Assembly: GCA_000497835.1 (NCBI GenBank)
Contig: KI547169.1
Span: 292,616 to 356,615, forward strand
Source of the DNA: a gamma proteobacterium L18
Lineage (GTDB): Bacteria; Pseudomonadota; Gammaproteobacteria; Pseudomonadales; Pseudomonadaceae
Reading direction: 5' to 3'
DNA: 64,000 nucleotides
In this document: piece after piece, positions 13,088 to 21,368 of the stretch
Position numbering within the stretch: position 1 is the first letter of the stretch
Layout of the letters: each line of letters opens with the position of its first letter
The notes under the pieces: model-generated
Databases searched by the model: none
The model's input: only the letters and a program-made list of their open reading frames with translations
Told to the model about the DNA's origin: nothing
Translations under genes and position numbers: made by a program

Positions 13088-13287
13088 GTAGCAGCAACTG
13101 CCTTGAAACCGCGTCGCCTGCATCGCGACTGAAGTCGGCTCCTACGCCGTCCGGGGTAGGAGCCGGCCTTGGCCGCGATGCAGACGCCGCCGGCCTGTAG
13201 CAGCTGCCGAAGGCTGCGTCACAGGCGACGCGGTGTGCCAGCAAGTGCGCGGCGTCCGTGACGCGACCTGACGGCCGCTGCTACAGG
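13088..13287. repeat. Composite ~200-bp palindromic element, copy 1
   Basis: Starts GTAGCAGC and ends GCTGCTAC-AGG, giving 8-bp terminal inverted repeats. Inside is a REP hairpin with arms at 13121-13145 and 13156-13180 (core GTAGGAGCCGnCnTnnGnCG) and a CTGCCGAAGGCTGCGTCA block. Two further copies occur at 13344-13524 and 28625-28820 with most of the interior conserved. It lies between the convergent ponA and maeB genes. No coding potential seen. Confidence 0.8.
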
Positions 13288-13343
13288 TTGCGTCGCTCCA
13301 TGGAATCCTCCACGGGGCAGTTCCACGTATCGGCGCCGATCTC

Positions 13344-13524
13344 GTAGCAGCAACTGTCTATGTGGGAGCGGGTTCTACCCGCGAAAAGCACACCGCGGTC
13401 TGCCAGGAAGTCCGCGCTACCTTCTTCGCGGGTAGAACCCGCTCCCACAGGGCGTGTAGCTGCCGAAGGCTGCGTCATGAAACCCACGGTACATCAGGCA
13501 TTGCGCAGCGGCCGCTGCAACAGG
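13344..13524. repeat. Composite palindromic element, copy 2 (with a different REP inside)
   Basis: Begins GTAGCAGCAACTGTC like copy 3 and ends with the GCTGCCGAAGGCTGCGTCA...GGCCGCTGC-ACAGG block, but the central REP hairpin is replaced by a palindrome of another family (13361-13450). It therefore looks like a mosaic of two repeat families. Together with copy 1 and the terminator it fills the 511-bp ponA-maeB gap. Confidence 0.7.
13361..13450. repeat. Inverted pair of REP family C (GGGAGCGGGTTCTACCCGCG)
   Basis: Two inverted copies of a ~25-bp unit (13361-13385 and 13425-13450) flank a 39-base spacer. The same unit, slightly diverged, forms a second pair at 59789-59881. Each unit is itself palindromic around GGGTTCTACCC, typical of Pseudomonas REP sequences. 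Confidence 0.85.
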
Positions 13525-13541
13525 CGTGATGCAACGCCCAC

Positions 13542-13573
13542 AAAAAAGCCCGACTCAATGAGTCGGGCTTTTT
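13542..13573. terminator. Bidirectional rho-independent terminator between ponA and maeB
   Basis: Nine-pair stem GCCCGACTC/GAGTCGGGC with a 3-base loop, flanked by six A residues on the left and five T residues on the right. It can stop the plus-strand ponA transcript and, read on the other strand, the maeB transcript whose stop codon is 15 bases away. Confidence 0.9.
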
Positions 13574-13587
13574 ATTGCCAGCGGCGA

Positions 13588-14856
13588 TTAGCCGTTGAAC
13601 ACGTCATCCACGCTTTTCAGCGGGTAGTGCTTCGGATACGGCAGGGTAGCAACACCGGTCTCGATCGCGGCCTTGGCCACGGCGTCGGAGATCAGGGTGA
13701 TCAGGCGTGGGTCCATTGGCTTCGGAATGATGTACTCACGACCGAATTCCAGCGAGATACCGCCGTAGGCGTCGCACACTTCCTGAGGCACCGGCAGCTT
13801 GGCCAGTTCGCGCAGGGCGTTGGCGGCGGCGATCTTCATCTCTTCGTTGATACGCTTGGCGCGAACGTCCAGGGCACCACGGAAGATGAACGGGAAGCCC
13901 AGTACGTTGTTGACCTGGTTCGGGTAGTCGGAACGGCCGGTGGCCATGATCACGTCGTTGCGCGTGGCGTGAGCCAGCTCTGGCGAGATTTCCGGATCAG
14001 GGTTGGAGCAGGCGAAAACGATCGGGTTGGCGGCCATGCGCTTGAGTTGCTCGGCGCTCAGCAGGTTCGGGCCGGACAGGCCGACGAACACGTCTGCGCC
14101 TTCGATGGCGTCGTCCAGGGTGCGCTTTTCAGTGGCGTGGGCGAACACGGCCTTGTACTGGTTCAGGTCGTCACGGCCAGCGTGGATCACGCCGGTACGG
14201 TCGATCATGTAGATGTTCTCGACCTTGGCGCCCATGCTTACCAGCAGCTTCATGCAGGAGATGGCCGCAGCGCCAGCGCCCAGGCAGACGATCTTGGCGT
14301 CTTCCAGGGTCTTGCCGGCGATTTCCAGGGCGTTGATCATGCCGGCCGCGGTAACGATGGCGGTGCCGTGCTGGTCATCGTGGAACACCGGGATGTCGCA
14401 CTGTTCGATCAGGGCGCGCTCGATCTCGAAGCACTCAGGTGCCTTGATGTCTTCCAGGTTGATGCCACCGAAAGTGATGGAGATACGCTTGACGGTGTCG
14501 ATGAAGGCCTGTGGGCTTTCGGAGTCGACTTCGATGTCGAAAACGTCGATACCGGCGAAACGCTTGAACAGAACGCCCTTGCCTTCCATGACCGGCTTGG
14601 AGGCCAGTGGGCCCAGGTTACCCAGGCCGAGAATGGCGGTACCGTCGGAGATGACTGCTACCAGGTTGCCCTTGCCGGTGTATTTGTAGGCCAGCTCTGG
14701 GTCGCGACCGATTTCGCGGACCGGCTCGGCCACACCCGGGCTGTAAGCCAGGGAAAGATCACGGGCAGTAGCGGTAGGTTTGGTGAGCTCGACACTCAGT
14801 TTCCCAGGACGCGGCTGGGCATGGTACTCGAGAGCGGCAGTTTTCAAATCTGACAT
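13588..14856 (-). CDS. maeB: NADP-dependent malic enzyme (short form)
   Basis: Oxidatively decarboxylates malate to pyruvate with NAD(P)+. 422 residues: malic-enzyme N-terminal domain with YSPGVAEPV and the catalytic Tyr/Lys region (LGLGNLGPLASKPVMEGK), acidic metal ligands in FDIEVD and HDDQHGTA, and a Rossmann domain with CLGAGAAAIS. The C-terminal phosphotransacetylase-like domain of the ~760-residue E. coli MaeB is absent, which is the usual Pseudomonas form. ATG start. Monocistronic between its own terminator and rpmE. Confidence 0.93.
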   Translation of the reverse strand: MSDLKTAALEYHAQPRPGKLSVELTKPTATARDLSLAYSPGVAEPVREIGRDPELAYKYTGKGNLVAVISDGTAILGLGNLGPLASKPVMEGKGVLFKRFAGIDVFDIEVDSESPQAFIDTVKRISITFGGINLEDIKAPECFEIERALIEQCDIPVFHDDQHGTAIVTAAGMINALEIAGKTLEDAKIVCLGAGAAAISCMKLLVSMGAKVENIYMIDRTGVIHAGRDDLNQYKAVFAHATEKRTLDDAIEGADVFVGLSGPNLLSAEQLKRMAANPIVFACSNPDPEISPELAHATRNDVIMATGRSDYPNQVNNVLGFPFIFRGALDVRAKRINEEMKIAAANALRELAKLPVPQEVCDAYGGISLEFGREYIIPKPMDPRLITLISDAVAKAAIETGVATLPYPKHYPLKSVDDVFNG

Positions 14857-15001
14857 TTTGGCGTTCCGCTTGTGCTATGGACTTTTTGAAGCGCCGAGGA
14901 TACTCGCCCTGCAAACAGGCGACAAGACTGGCCGGTCACTTGCCGCAAGCGCCCGTCCATAGGACTTTGACCGCAAGCCCAGATGCTGCGCGGCCTACAA
15001 C

Positions 15002-15031
15002 TGTTCACAATTAATTTTATTTATGTGAACA
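15002..15031. promoter_or_regulatory. AT-rich inverted repeat TGTTCACA-N14-TGTGAACA
   Basis: Perfect 8-bp arms separated by 14 A/T-only bases, inside an AT-rich patch (about 15000-15080) that stands out from the GC-rich surroundings. It lies about 146 bases upstream of maeB (minus strand) and downstream of the rpmE terminator. The symmetry suggests an operator, possibly for maeB; the cognate protein is unknown. Confidence 0.4.
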
Positions 15032-15073
15032 ATTTATGGGATCTATTGTTGCCCATTAAAAAATTGCAGGCAT

Positions 15074-15105
15074 AAAAAAAGGCGTCCCGAAGGACACCTT
15101 TTTTA
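15074..15105 (-). terminator. Rho-independent terminator of rpmE
   Basis: Stem GG-GTCC/GGAC-CC with one C-A mismatch and a CGAA loop, with A7 on the left and T6 on the right. On the minus strand the U tract follows the hairpin, 18 bases beyond the rpmE stop codon. Confidence 0.85.
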
Positions 15106-15122
15106 CCAGCTGGATCGTTCGA

Positions 15123-15341
15123 TCAAGCCTTTTTAGCGCCGAAACCGCCGAAACGCTTCTGGAAGCGGTCAACACGGCCGCCGGTGTCCAGAGTTTTCTG
15201 CTTACCGGTGTAGAACGGGTGGCACTCGGAGCAAACGTCCAGGCTCAGTGGCTTGCACAGAGTCGAACGGGTCTTGATGACGTTGCCGCAGCTGCAGGTG
15301 GCGTCAACGGCTTCGTACGCTGGATGAATTTCTGGTTTCAT
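15123..15341 (-). CDS. rpmE: 50S ribosomal protein L31
   Basis: 72-residue large-subunit ribosomal protein. The start [12 protein letters not shown] is chosen because a strong GAGGAAG ribosome site sits 5 bases upstream and the family begins here; an upstream in-frame extension is not supported. It is the zinc-binding form: CxC at residues 16 and 18 and CxxC at 37 and 40, with HPFYTGKQK following. Single-gene unit with its own terminator. Confidence 0.96.
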   Translation of the reverse strand: MKPEIHPAYEAVDATCSCGNVIKTRSTLCKPLSLDVCSECHPFYTGKQKTLDTGGRVDRFQKRFGGFGAKKA

Positions 15342-15492
15342 GGCTACTTCCTCAGGCTGCGTGCCGCCATCCAACACCATTGTTGAATACCGCACGTAAT
15401 TAGGCCGCGTATCTTACCAGACGCTGTCAAACACGCAAGTTATCGCTCGCACCGGCTGTCGTCTGATACGCTTCCTGCCATACCGCAGCCTC

Positions 15493-15586
15493 CCTGTGGG
15501 GCCGGGCGAAGCTCGGGAAGAAAGCACCGCGCAAGGTCTGATCCACCGCAGCGCGCCCTTCCCGAGCTTCGCCCGGTCCCACAAGG
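15493..15586. repeat. Inverted pair of REP family B (GGGCGAAGCTCGGGAA)
   Basis: Two inverted ~28-bp units (15493-15522 and 15556-15586) with a 33-base spacer in the divergent rpmE-priA region. The unit is roughly TTCCCGAGCTTCGCCCGGTC followed by CCACA. Further pairs of the same family lie at 17861-17920 and 40548-40614. Confidence 0.85.
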
Positions 15587-15626
15587 TTGGGCGCACCATT
15601 CGCAATCAATCAGAGAACCCCCACGC

Positions 15627-17846
15627 GTGCCCGACGTCATCCTGCGCCTCGCCCTGCCCTCGCCGCTGCGACGCCTGTTCGATTACCGGGCCCCGGCCGG
15701 CATGCCAGCCAGCGCGTTCAGCCCCGGCATGCGCCTGCGCGTGCCGTTCGGGCGGCGGGAGATGATCGGCATTCTGGTGGAAGTGGCCGAGCACAGCGAG
15801 GTGCCGGCCGACAAGCTCAAGCCGGCCCTGGCCCTGCTTGACCCGGTCAGCCCGCTGCCCGCGCCACTGTTCAAACTGTGCCTGTGGACTGCCCAGTATT
15901 ATCAGCACAGCCTGGGCGACACCCTGAGCTGGGCACTGCCGGTACTGCTGCGCCAGGGCGACCCCGCCGAGGCGCGCCAGGAACGCTTCTGGCTCAAAAG
16001 CCCGGATGCGCGCATGGACGACCCGCGCATCAAGAACGCCCCCAAGCAGCGCGAAGCCCTGGCCACCCTGGCGCAACACCCCCACGGCGTCCCGCATCAA
16101 TTGCTCAGCAAGTTGGCGCTGAACAAGCCCAGTCTCGACCTGCTGCTGGACAAGGGCCTGGTGCACATTGAGGTACGCCGTCATGCCCCGGGCGTGCGCC
16201 ACGAGCATTGGCTGGCGCAACCTGAACTGCCGCTCAACACTGAGCAACGCGCCGCCTTCGAGGCCGTGCGCGCCGGCTTCGACAGCTTCCACGCCTTCCT
16301 GCTGGCCGGCGTCACCGGCAGCGGCAAGACCGAGGTCTACCTGCAACTGATCCGCGAGTGCCTGGAAGCCGGCAAGCAGGCGCTGGTACTGATCCCCGAA
16401 ATCAACCTGGGGCCGCAGACCCTGGCGCGCTTCGAGCAGCGCTTCAACGCCCGCATCGCCCTGCTGCACTCGGCCGTCAACGACCGCGAGCGCCTGGACG
16501 CCTGGCTGGCGGCACGCGACGGCGAGGCCGACATTATTATCGGCACCCGCTCGGCGCTGTTCACCCCGATGAAAAATCCGGGCCTGATCATCATCGACGA
16601 AGAGCACGACGGCTCCTATAAACAGCAGGAAGGCCTGCGCTACCACGCCCGCGACCTGGCCGTGGTACGCGCCCACCAGGAAAACGTCCCGATTCTGCTG
16701 GGCTCGGCCACGCCGTCCCTGGAAAGCCTGCACAACGCCTACATCGGCCGTTACGGCCTGCTGAAGATGGAACACCGGGCCGGCGGCGCCAAGCAGCCCA
16801 AGTTCCTGCGCCTGGACGTCAAGAGCCGCCCGCTGGACAGCGGCATCAGCGGCCCGATGCAGCAAGCCATCGGCCAGACCCTGGCAAATGGCCAACAGGT
16901 GCTGGTATTTCTCAATCGCCGCGGCTTCGCCCCCACCCTGCTGTGCCATGACTGCGGCTGGATGAGCGAATGCCCCAGCTGCGACGCGCGCACCACCGTG
17001 CACCAGCGCTCGGGTGAGCTGCGCTGCCACCATTGCGGCTACGTAGAGCGCGTGCCGCGCCGCTGCCCCAAGTGCAACACCGTGGACCTGCGCCCTGTCG
17101 GGGCTGGCACCGAGCGCGCCGAAGAGCGCCTGAGCATTCTGTTCCCCGATTACCCGGTACTGCGGATGGACCGCGACAGCACCTCGCGCAAGGACGCGAT
17201 GAACCAGCTGTTCGCCACCATCCAGAAAGGCCAGCCGTGCATTTTGGTGGGCACGCAGATGCTTGCCAAAGGCCATCACTTCCCACGCGTGACCCTGGTG
17301 TCCATCCTCGACGCCGACGGTGGGCTGTTTTCCGGCGACTTCCGCGCCAGCGAGCGCATGGCTCAGTTGATTGTGCAGGTGGCCGGCCGCGCCGGGCGCG
17401 CCGAGGAGCCAGGCCGGGTGATCATCCAGACCCACCTGGCCGACCATCCCTTGCTGGTGCAGTTGACCGAGCAAGGCTACTTCGCCTTTGCCGAACAGGC
17501 CCTGAGCGAACGCCGCGCTGCCGGCCTGCCGCCGTTTGCCCACCTGGCACTGCTGCGCGCCGAAGCCCACAAGCCGGGGCAGGCCGAAGGTTTCCTGGAT
17601 GAGGCGTGCAGTGAGGCCGAGCGCCTGCTGGAACAATTACAGCTTTCGGGCATCGAACTGCTCGGACCGGTACCGGCACCCATGGAGCGACGGGCGGGCC
17701 GGTACCGCGCGCAGCTGTTGTTGCAGGCCAACGCCCGGGCACCGCTGCATCGGCTGATCAGCAGCTGGATGCTGGCGCTGGAGCAGATGCCGGGCGGCCG
17801 GCAGGTGCGCTGGTCGCTGGACATCGACCCGGTCGACCTTTATTAG
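15627..17846 (+). CDS. priA: Primosomal replication restart helicase PriA
   Basis: 739-residue superfamily 2 3'-5' helicase that recognises stalled forks and reloads DnaB. After the N-terminal 3'-flap binding domain come Walker [11 protein letters not shown], the DEEH box ([13 protein letters not shown]), a zinc module with paired cysteines ([13 protein letters not shown] and [17 protein letters not shown]), and motif V/VI with [13 protein letters not shown]. The start is GTG ([13 protein letters not shown]); it is the position from which the conserved N-terminal sequence begins. Flanked on both sides by the same REP family. Confidence 0.95.
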   Translation: MPDVILRLALPSPLRRLFDYRAPAGMPASAFSPGMRLRVPFGRREMIGILVEVAEHSEVPADKLKPALALLDPVSPLPAPLFKLCLWTAQYYQHSLGDTLSWALPVLLRQGDPAEARQERFWLKSPDARMDDPRIKNAPKQREALATLAQHPHGVPHQLLSKLALNKPSLDLLLDKGLVHIEVRRHAPGVRHEHWLAQPELPLNTEQRAAFEAVRAGFDSFHAFLLAGVTGSGKTEVYLQLIRECLEAGKQALVLIPEINLGPQTLARFEQRFNARIALLHSAVNDRERLDAWLAARDGEADIIIGTRSALFTPMKNPGLIIIDEEHDGSYKQQEGLRYHARDLAVVRAHQENVPILLGSATPSLESLHNAYIGRYGLLKMEHRAGGAKQPKFLRLDVKSRPLDSGISGPMQQAIGQTLANGQQVLVFLNRRGFAPTLLCHDCGWMSECPSCDARTTVHQRSGELRCHHCGYVERVPRRCPKCNTVDLRPVGAGTERAEERLSILFPDYPVLRMDRDSTSRKDAMNQLFATIQKGQPCILVGTQMLAKGHHFPRVTLVSILDADGGLFSGDFRASERMAQLIVQVAGRAGRAEEPGRVIIQTHLADHPLLVQLTEQGYFAFAEQALSERRAAGLPPFAHLALLRAEAHKPGQAEGFLDEACSEAERLLEQLQLSGIELLGPVPAPMERRAGRYRAQLLLQANARAPLHRLISSWMLALEQMPGGRQVRWSLDIDPVDLY

Positions 17847-17860
17847 CAATCGAGTCGGCT

Positions 17861-17920
17861 GCTTCCCGAGCTTCGCCCGGTCCCACACCTATCCTGTGGG
17901 ACCGGGCGAAGCTCGGGAAA
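17861..17920. repeat. Tight inverted pair of REP family B between priA and argS
   Basis: Units at 17861-17887 and 17893-17920 are near-perfect inverted copies separated by only 5 bases, so the RNA would form one long ~27-bp hairpin right after the priA stop codon. It may act as a terminator or stabilise the 3' end of priA mRNA. Confidence 0.88.
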
Positions 17921-18040
17921 ATGACAACACAGATTAAAAGCCAAACAAGGTTGGCAACGCCCCACCAGCACCGGATAATATCCAGTTTTTCCACCCGCGC
18001 TTCCAGGCGCCGACCGCCCATGCGGCCGAACGAGAAGACC

Positions 18041-19777
18041 ATGAAAGACACCATTCGCCAGCTGATTCAACAAGCCCTCACCCAACTCGTCACAGAAGGT
18101 GTGTTGCCTGAGGGGCTGACGCCAGCGATCCAGGTGGAAAACGCCCGCGACAAGAAAAACGGCGACTTCGCCAGCAACATCGCCATGATGCTGGCCAAGC
18201 CGGCCGGCATGAAGCCGCGTGACCTGGCCGAGAAACTGATCGCCGCCCTGCCTGCCGACGCGCAGATCAGCAAGGTCGAGATCGCCGGCCCCGGCTTCCT
18301 CAACTTCTTCCAGAACACCCAGGCCCTGGCGGGCCGCCTGGACGCTGCCCTGGCCGACGCCAATCTGGGCGTGACCAAGGCAGGTAGCGCCCAGCGCGTG
18401 GTGGTCGACCTGTCGGCGCCCAACCTTGCCAAGGAAATGCACGTAGGCCACCTGCGCTCCACCATCATCGGTGACGGCGTGGCCCGTGTGCTGGAGTTCC
18501 TGGGTGACACGGTGATCCGCCAGAACCACGTCGGCGACTGGGGCACCCAGTTCGGCATGCTGATGGCCTACCTGCAGGAAAACCCGATCACCAGCGACGA
18601 GCTGTCGGACCTGGAGAACTTCTACCGCGCCGCCAAGCAGCGCTTCGACGAGTCCGAAGAGTTCGCCGACCGCGCCCGCAGCCTGGTGGTCAAGCTGCAG
18701 GCCGGCGACGCCGACTGCCTGGCCCTGTGGACCAAGTTCAAGGACATCTCGCTGTCGCACTGCCAGAAGATCTACGAACTGCTCAACGTCAAACTGACCA
18801 TGGCTGACGTGATGGGCGAAAGCGCCTACAACGACGACCTGATCAACGTGGTCAACGACCTCAAGGCCGCCGGCCTGCTGGTCGAGAGCAACGGCGCCCA
18901 GTGCGTGTTCCTCGACGAGTTCAAGAACGCCGAAGGCGAGCCCCTGCCGGTGATCATCGTCAAGGCCGACGGCGGCTACCTGTACGCCACCACTGACCTG
19001 GCCGCCGTGCGCTACCGCAGCGGCAAGCTGGCCGCCGACCGCGCCCTGTACTTCGTCGACCAGCGCCAGGCCCTGCACTTCCAGCAAGTGTTCGCCGTGG
19101 CCCGCAAGGCCGGCTTCGTGACCCACCCGATGGACATGGAGCACATGGGCTTCGGCACCATGAACGGCGCCGATGGCCGCCCGTTCAAGACCCGTGACGG
19201 CGGCACCGTGAAGCTGATCGACCTGCTGACCGAAGCCCAGGAACGCGCCTACGCGCTGGTGAAGGAAAAGAACCCGGAGCTGGCCGAGGACGAGCTGCGC
19301 AACATCGCCAAGGTGGTGGGCATCGACTCGGTGAAATACGCCGACCTGTCCAAGCACCGCACCAGCGACTACAGCTTCAACTTCGACCTGATGCTGAACT
19401 TCGAAGGCAACACCGCCCCGTACCTGCTGTACGCCTACACCCGTGTAGCGGGCGTGTTCCGCAAACTGGGCAAGAGCTTCGGCGACGTCGACGGCCAGAT
19501 CGAGTTGGAAGCGACGCAAGAGCACGAACTGGCAGCCAAGCTGGCGCAGTTCGGTGAAATTCTCAACAACGTTGCCGAAAAAGGCACCCCTCACGTACTG
19601 TGCACCTACCTGTACGACGTGGCCGGGCTGTTCTCCAGCTTCTACGAAAACTGCCCGATCCTGAGCGCCGACACCCCGCAGCAGCAGCAAAGCCGCCTGC
19701 GCCTGGCCGCCCTGACCGGTCGCACCCTCAAACAAGGCCTGGAGCTGCTGGGCCTGGAAACTCTGGAGCGAATGTAA
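18041..19777 (+). CDS. argS: Arginyl-tRNA synthetase
   Basis: 578-residue class I aminoacyl-tRNA synthetase. N-terminal Arg-tRNA recognition domain (about 1-100), HIGH-type motif HVGH in [17 protein letters not shown], Rossmann catalytic core, and the C-terminal DALR anticodon-binding domain with [12 protein letters not shown] near its start. Like most ArgRS it lacks a canonical KMSKS. The start [13 protein letters not shown] is chosen from family alignment and GAGAAG upstream; longer in-frame starts run into the REP hairpin and are unlikely. Confidence 0.96.
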   Translation: MKDTIRQLIQQALTQLVTEGVLPEGLTPAIQVENARDKKNGDFASNIAMMLAKPAGMKPRDLAEKLIAALPADAQISKVEIAGPGFLNFFQNTQALAGRLDAALADANLGVTKAGSAQRVVVDLSAPNLAKEMHVGHLRSTIIGDGVARVLEFLGDTVIRQNHVGDWGTQFGMLMAYLQENPITSDELSDLENFYRAAKQRFDESEEFADRARSLVVKLQAGDADCLALWTKFKDISLSHCQKIYELLNVKLTMADVMGESAYNDDLINVVNDLKAAGLLVESNGAQCVFLDEFKNAEGEPLPVIIVKADGGYLYATTDLAAVRYRSGKLAADRALYFVDQRQALHFQQVFAVARKAGFVTHPMDMEHMGFGTMNGADGRPFKTRDGGTVKLIDLLTEAQERAYALVKEKNPELAEDELRNIAKVVGIDSVKYADLSKHRTSDYSFNFDLMLNFEGNTAPYLLYAYTRVAGVFRKLGKSFGDVDGQIELEATQEHELAAKLAQFGEILNNVAEKGTPHVLCTYLYDVAGLFSSFYENCPILSADTPQQQQSRLRLAALTGRTLKQGLELLGLETLERM

Positions 19778-19778
19778 G

Positions 19779-20468
19779 TTGGTTGCCAAGAAAAAACCTG
19801 CTCCCAAGCGTGGCGCCAGCCGAAACTCCGCTCCAGCGAAAAAGCCGATCCCGGGATGGGTATGGATGGCGGTCGGCCTCACGGTGGGCGCCTTCATCGT
19901 CTTCCTGATGAAGCTTGAGCCGGGGCATGACGACGTCAAACGGGTGAAGCCCGAGCAGGCCAAGGCCGACAAGATCGCCGAAGCCAACAAGACGCCGCCA
20001 AGCCCGCAGGCGCCGGTCAAGCCCAAGTACGACTTCTACACCCTGCTGCCCGAGTCGGAAGTGATCGTGCCGCCTGAAGCCGTGCCGGAGAAGACCCCGC
20101 CGGTACCGGCGCAGCCACCGGTGACCCCGGCCGAAGCGGCGAAAATCGACACCGCCCGCGCCCAGGCGGCGTTGTCGGGGCAGACGCCGCCACCGGCGCC
20201 CGCGGTGATCAAGCCGGCCGCCACCACGCAGTTCTTCCTGCAGGCGGGTTCGTTCCGCAAGCAGAGCGATGCGGACCGTGTGCGCGCACAGATCATTCTG
20301 CTGGGGCAGGCGGTGTCGGTTGAGTCGGGCACCGTGAAGGATGAAACCTGGTACCGCGTGCTGGTGGGGCCGTTCAGCAACCGTGAACAGCTGACCGTGG
20401 CCCAGAAGCAACTGTCGGGCAGCGGCTTTAGCAACTTGCTGTTACAACAACGCCAGACCCGTCAGTAA
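19779..20468 (+). CDS. FtsN-like SPOR-domain protein downstream of argS
   Basis: 229 residues: basic cytoplasmic N-terminus, one membrane helix (about 25-45), Pro/Ala/Lys-rich periplasmic linker and a C-terminal SPOR domain (about 149-225, with FFLQAGSFRKQSDADRVRAQI and YRVLVGPFSNREQ). The topology matches FtsN-type septal peptidoglycan binding proteins. The start is TTG two bases after the argS stop codon, so it is probably translationally coupled to argS. Role in division is inferred from the domain only. Confidence 0.87.
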   Translation: MVAKKKPAPKRGASRNSAPAKKPIPGWVWMAVGLTVGAFIVFLMKLEPGHDDVKRVKPEQAKADKIAEANKTPPSPQAPVKPKYDFYTLLPESEVIVPPEAVPEKTPPVPAQPPVTPAEAAKIDTARAQAALSGQTPPPAPAVIKPAATTQFFLQAGSFRKQSDADRVRAQIILLGQAVSVESGTVKDETWYRVLVGPFSNREQLTVAQKQLSGSGFSNLLLQQRQTRQ

Positions 20469-20483
20469 GTTTGTGTAATGGCC

Positions 20484-20651
20484 TTCCAGGGCAGAGCCCT
20501 GTCCTACACCGGCTGGGCCATGGGTGTCAGTAATGCAAAGCGCATAGCCTTGGGGGCACAGCAGGTCTATCTGTGTGCCACCAAAGGCGGACTGCTTTGC
20601 ATCACTGACTCAACTGCCGCGAACGGTGTAGGACAGGGCTCTGCCCTGGAA
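20484..20651. repeat. 168-bp long hairpin (inverted-repeat element) before hslV
   Basis: Perfect 27-bp outer inverted repeats (20484-20510 and 20625-20651; core CCAGGGCAGAGCCCTGTCC), a second pair of 16-bp arms with one mismatch (20526-20541 and 20594-20609), and an apical stem 20547-20561/20571-20588. The whole element would fold as one long hairpin with a single ~15-base internal loop. No reading frame of note. It fills the gap between the SPOR gene and hslV. Confidence 0.85.
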
Positions 20652-20763
20652 CCAGCCACCGCCAATCCCATGCCGCTCATCCCCCAAGGTTGAAATACCC
20701 AACCGCACCCCCATATGAGTTTCCATCAGGGCATTTTCGCCCCGCTGCGTGGAGACTCTCCCC

Positions 20764-21294
20764 TTGACCACCATCGTTTCAGTTCGTCGCCACGGCAAAG
20801 TCGTCATGGGCGGCGACGGCCAGGTTTCCCTCGGTAATACCGTGATGAAAGGCAACGCCAAGAAAGTGCGCCGCCTGTACCACGGTCAAGTGATCGCCGG
20901 CTTCGCCGGGGCCACCGCCGACGCCTTCACGCTGTTCGAGCGCTTTGAAGGCCAACTGGAGAAACACCAGGGCCATCTGGTCCGCGCCGCCGTCGAGCTG
21001 GCCAAAGAATGGCGTACCGACCGCTCCCTGAGCCGCCTGGAAGCCATGCTGGCCGTGGCCAACAAGGACGCCTCCTTGATCATTACCGGCAACGGCGATG
21101 TGGTCGAGCCTGAAGACGGCCTGATCGCCATGGGTTCCGGTGGTGCATACGCACAAGCCGCCGCCCGCGCCCTGCTGATGAAAACCGAGCTGTCGGCCCG
21201 CGAAATCGCCGAGACCGCACTGGGCATCGCCGGCGACATCTGCGTGTTCACCAACCACAACCTGACCATCGAGGAGCAGGACCTCGCGGAATAA
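20764..21294 (+). CDS. hslV: ATP-dependent protease proteolytic subunit HslV
   Basis: 176-residue N-terminal nucleophile peptidase that forms the HslVU (ClpYQ) protease with HslU. The start is decided by chemistry: the mature enzyme must begin with Thr-Thr, so translation starts at TTG giving M-TTIVSVRR, with GGAGA 9 bases upstream. A GTG 15 bases earlier would bury the nucleophile. [10 protein letters not shown] and the GNGDVVEP region are conserved. hslU follows 74 bases downstream. Confidence 0.94.
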   Translation: MTTIVSVRRHGKVVMGGDGQVSLGNTVMKGNAKKVRRLYHGQVIAGFAGATADAFTLFERFEGQLEKHQGHLVRAAVELAKEWRTDRSLSRLEAMLAVANKDASLIITGNGDVVEPEDGLIAMGSGGAYAQAAARALLMKTELSAREIAETALGIAGDICVFTNHNLTIEEQDLAE

Positions 21295-21368
21295 CAAGTT
21301 GTTCTGGCGCCCGGCCACGGCCGGGCCTTCCCACGCTTGGAACCACCGCTAGAGGACCGCCACATATC

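Noticed and set aside
10770..13244. An 824-codon open frame antisense to ponA
   Set aside because: Its codon use mirrors the complement of a GC-rich gene and its protein has no recognisable domain; PBP1A on the other strand has all catalytic motifs.
17921..18040. A longer ArgS beginning 40 codons upstream
   Set aside because: The extra segment begins inside the REP hairpin, is not part of the ArgRS family, and the downstream ATG has a suitable ribosome site.
17843..20026. A 727-codon open frame antisense to argS
   Set aside because: It spans argS, the argS-SPOR junction and a REP hairpin; composition is that of a complement strand and no motif is seen.
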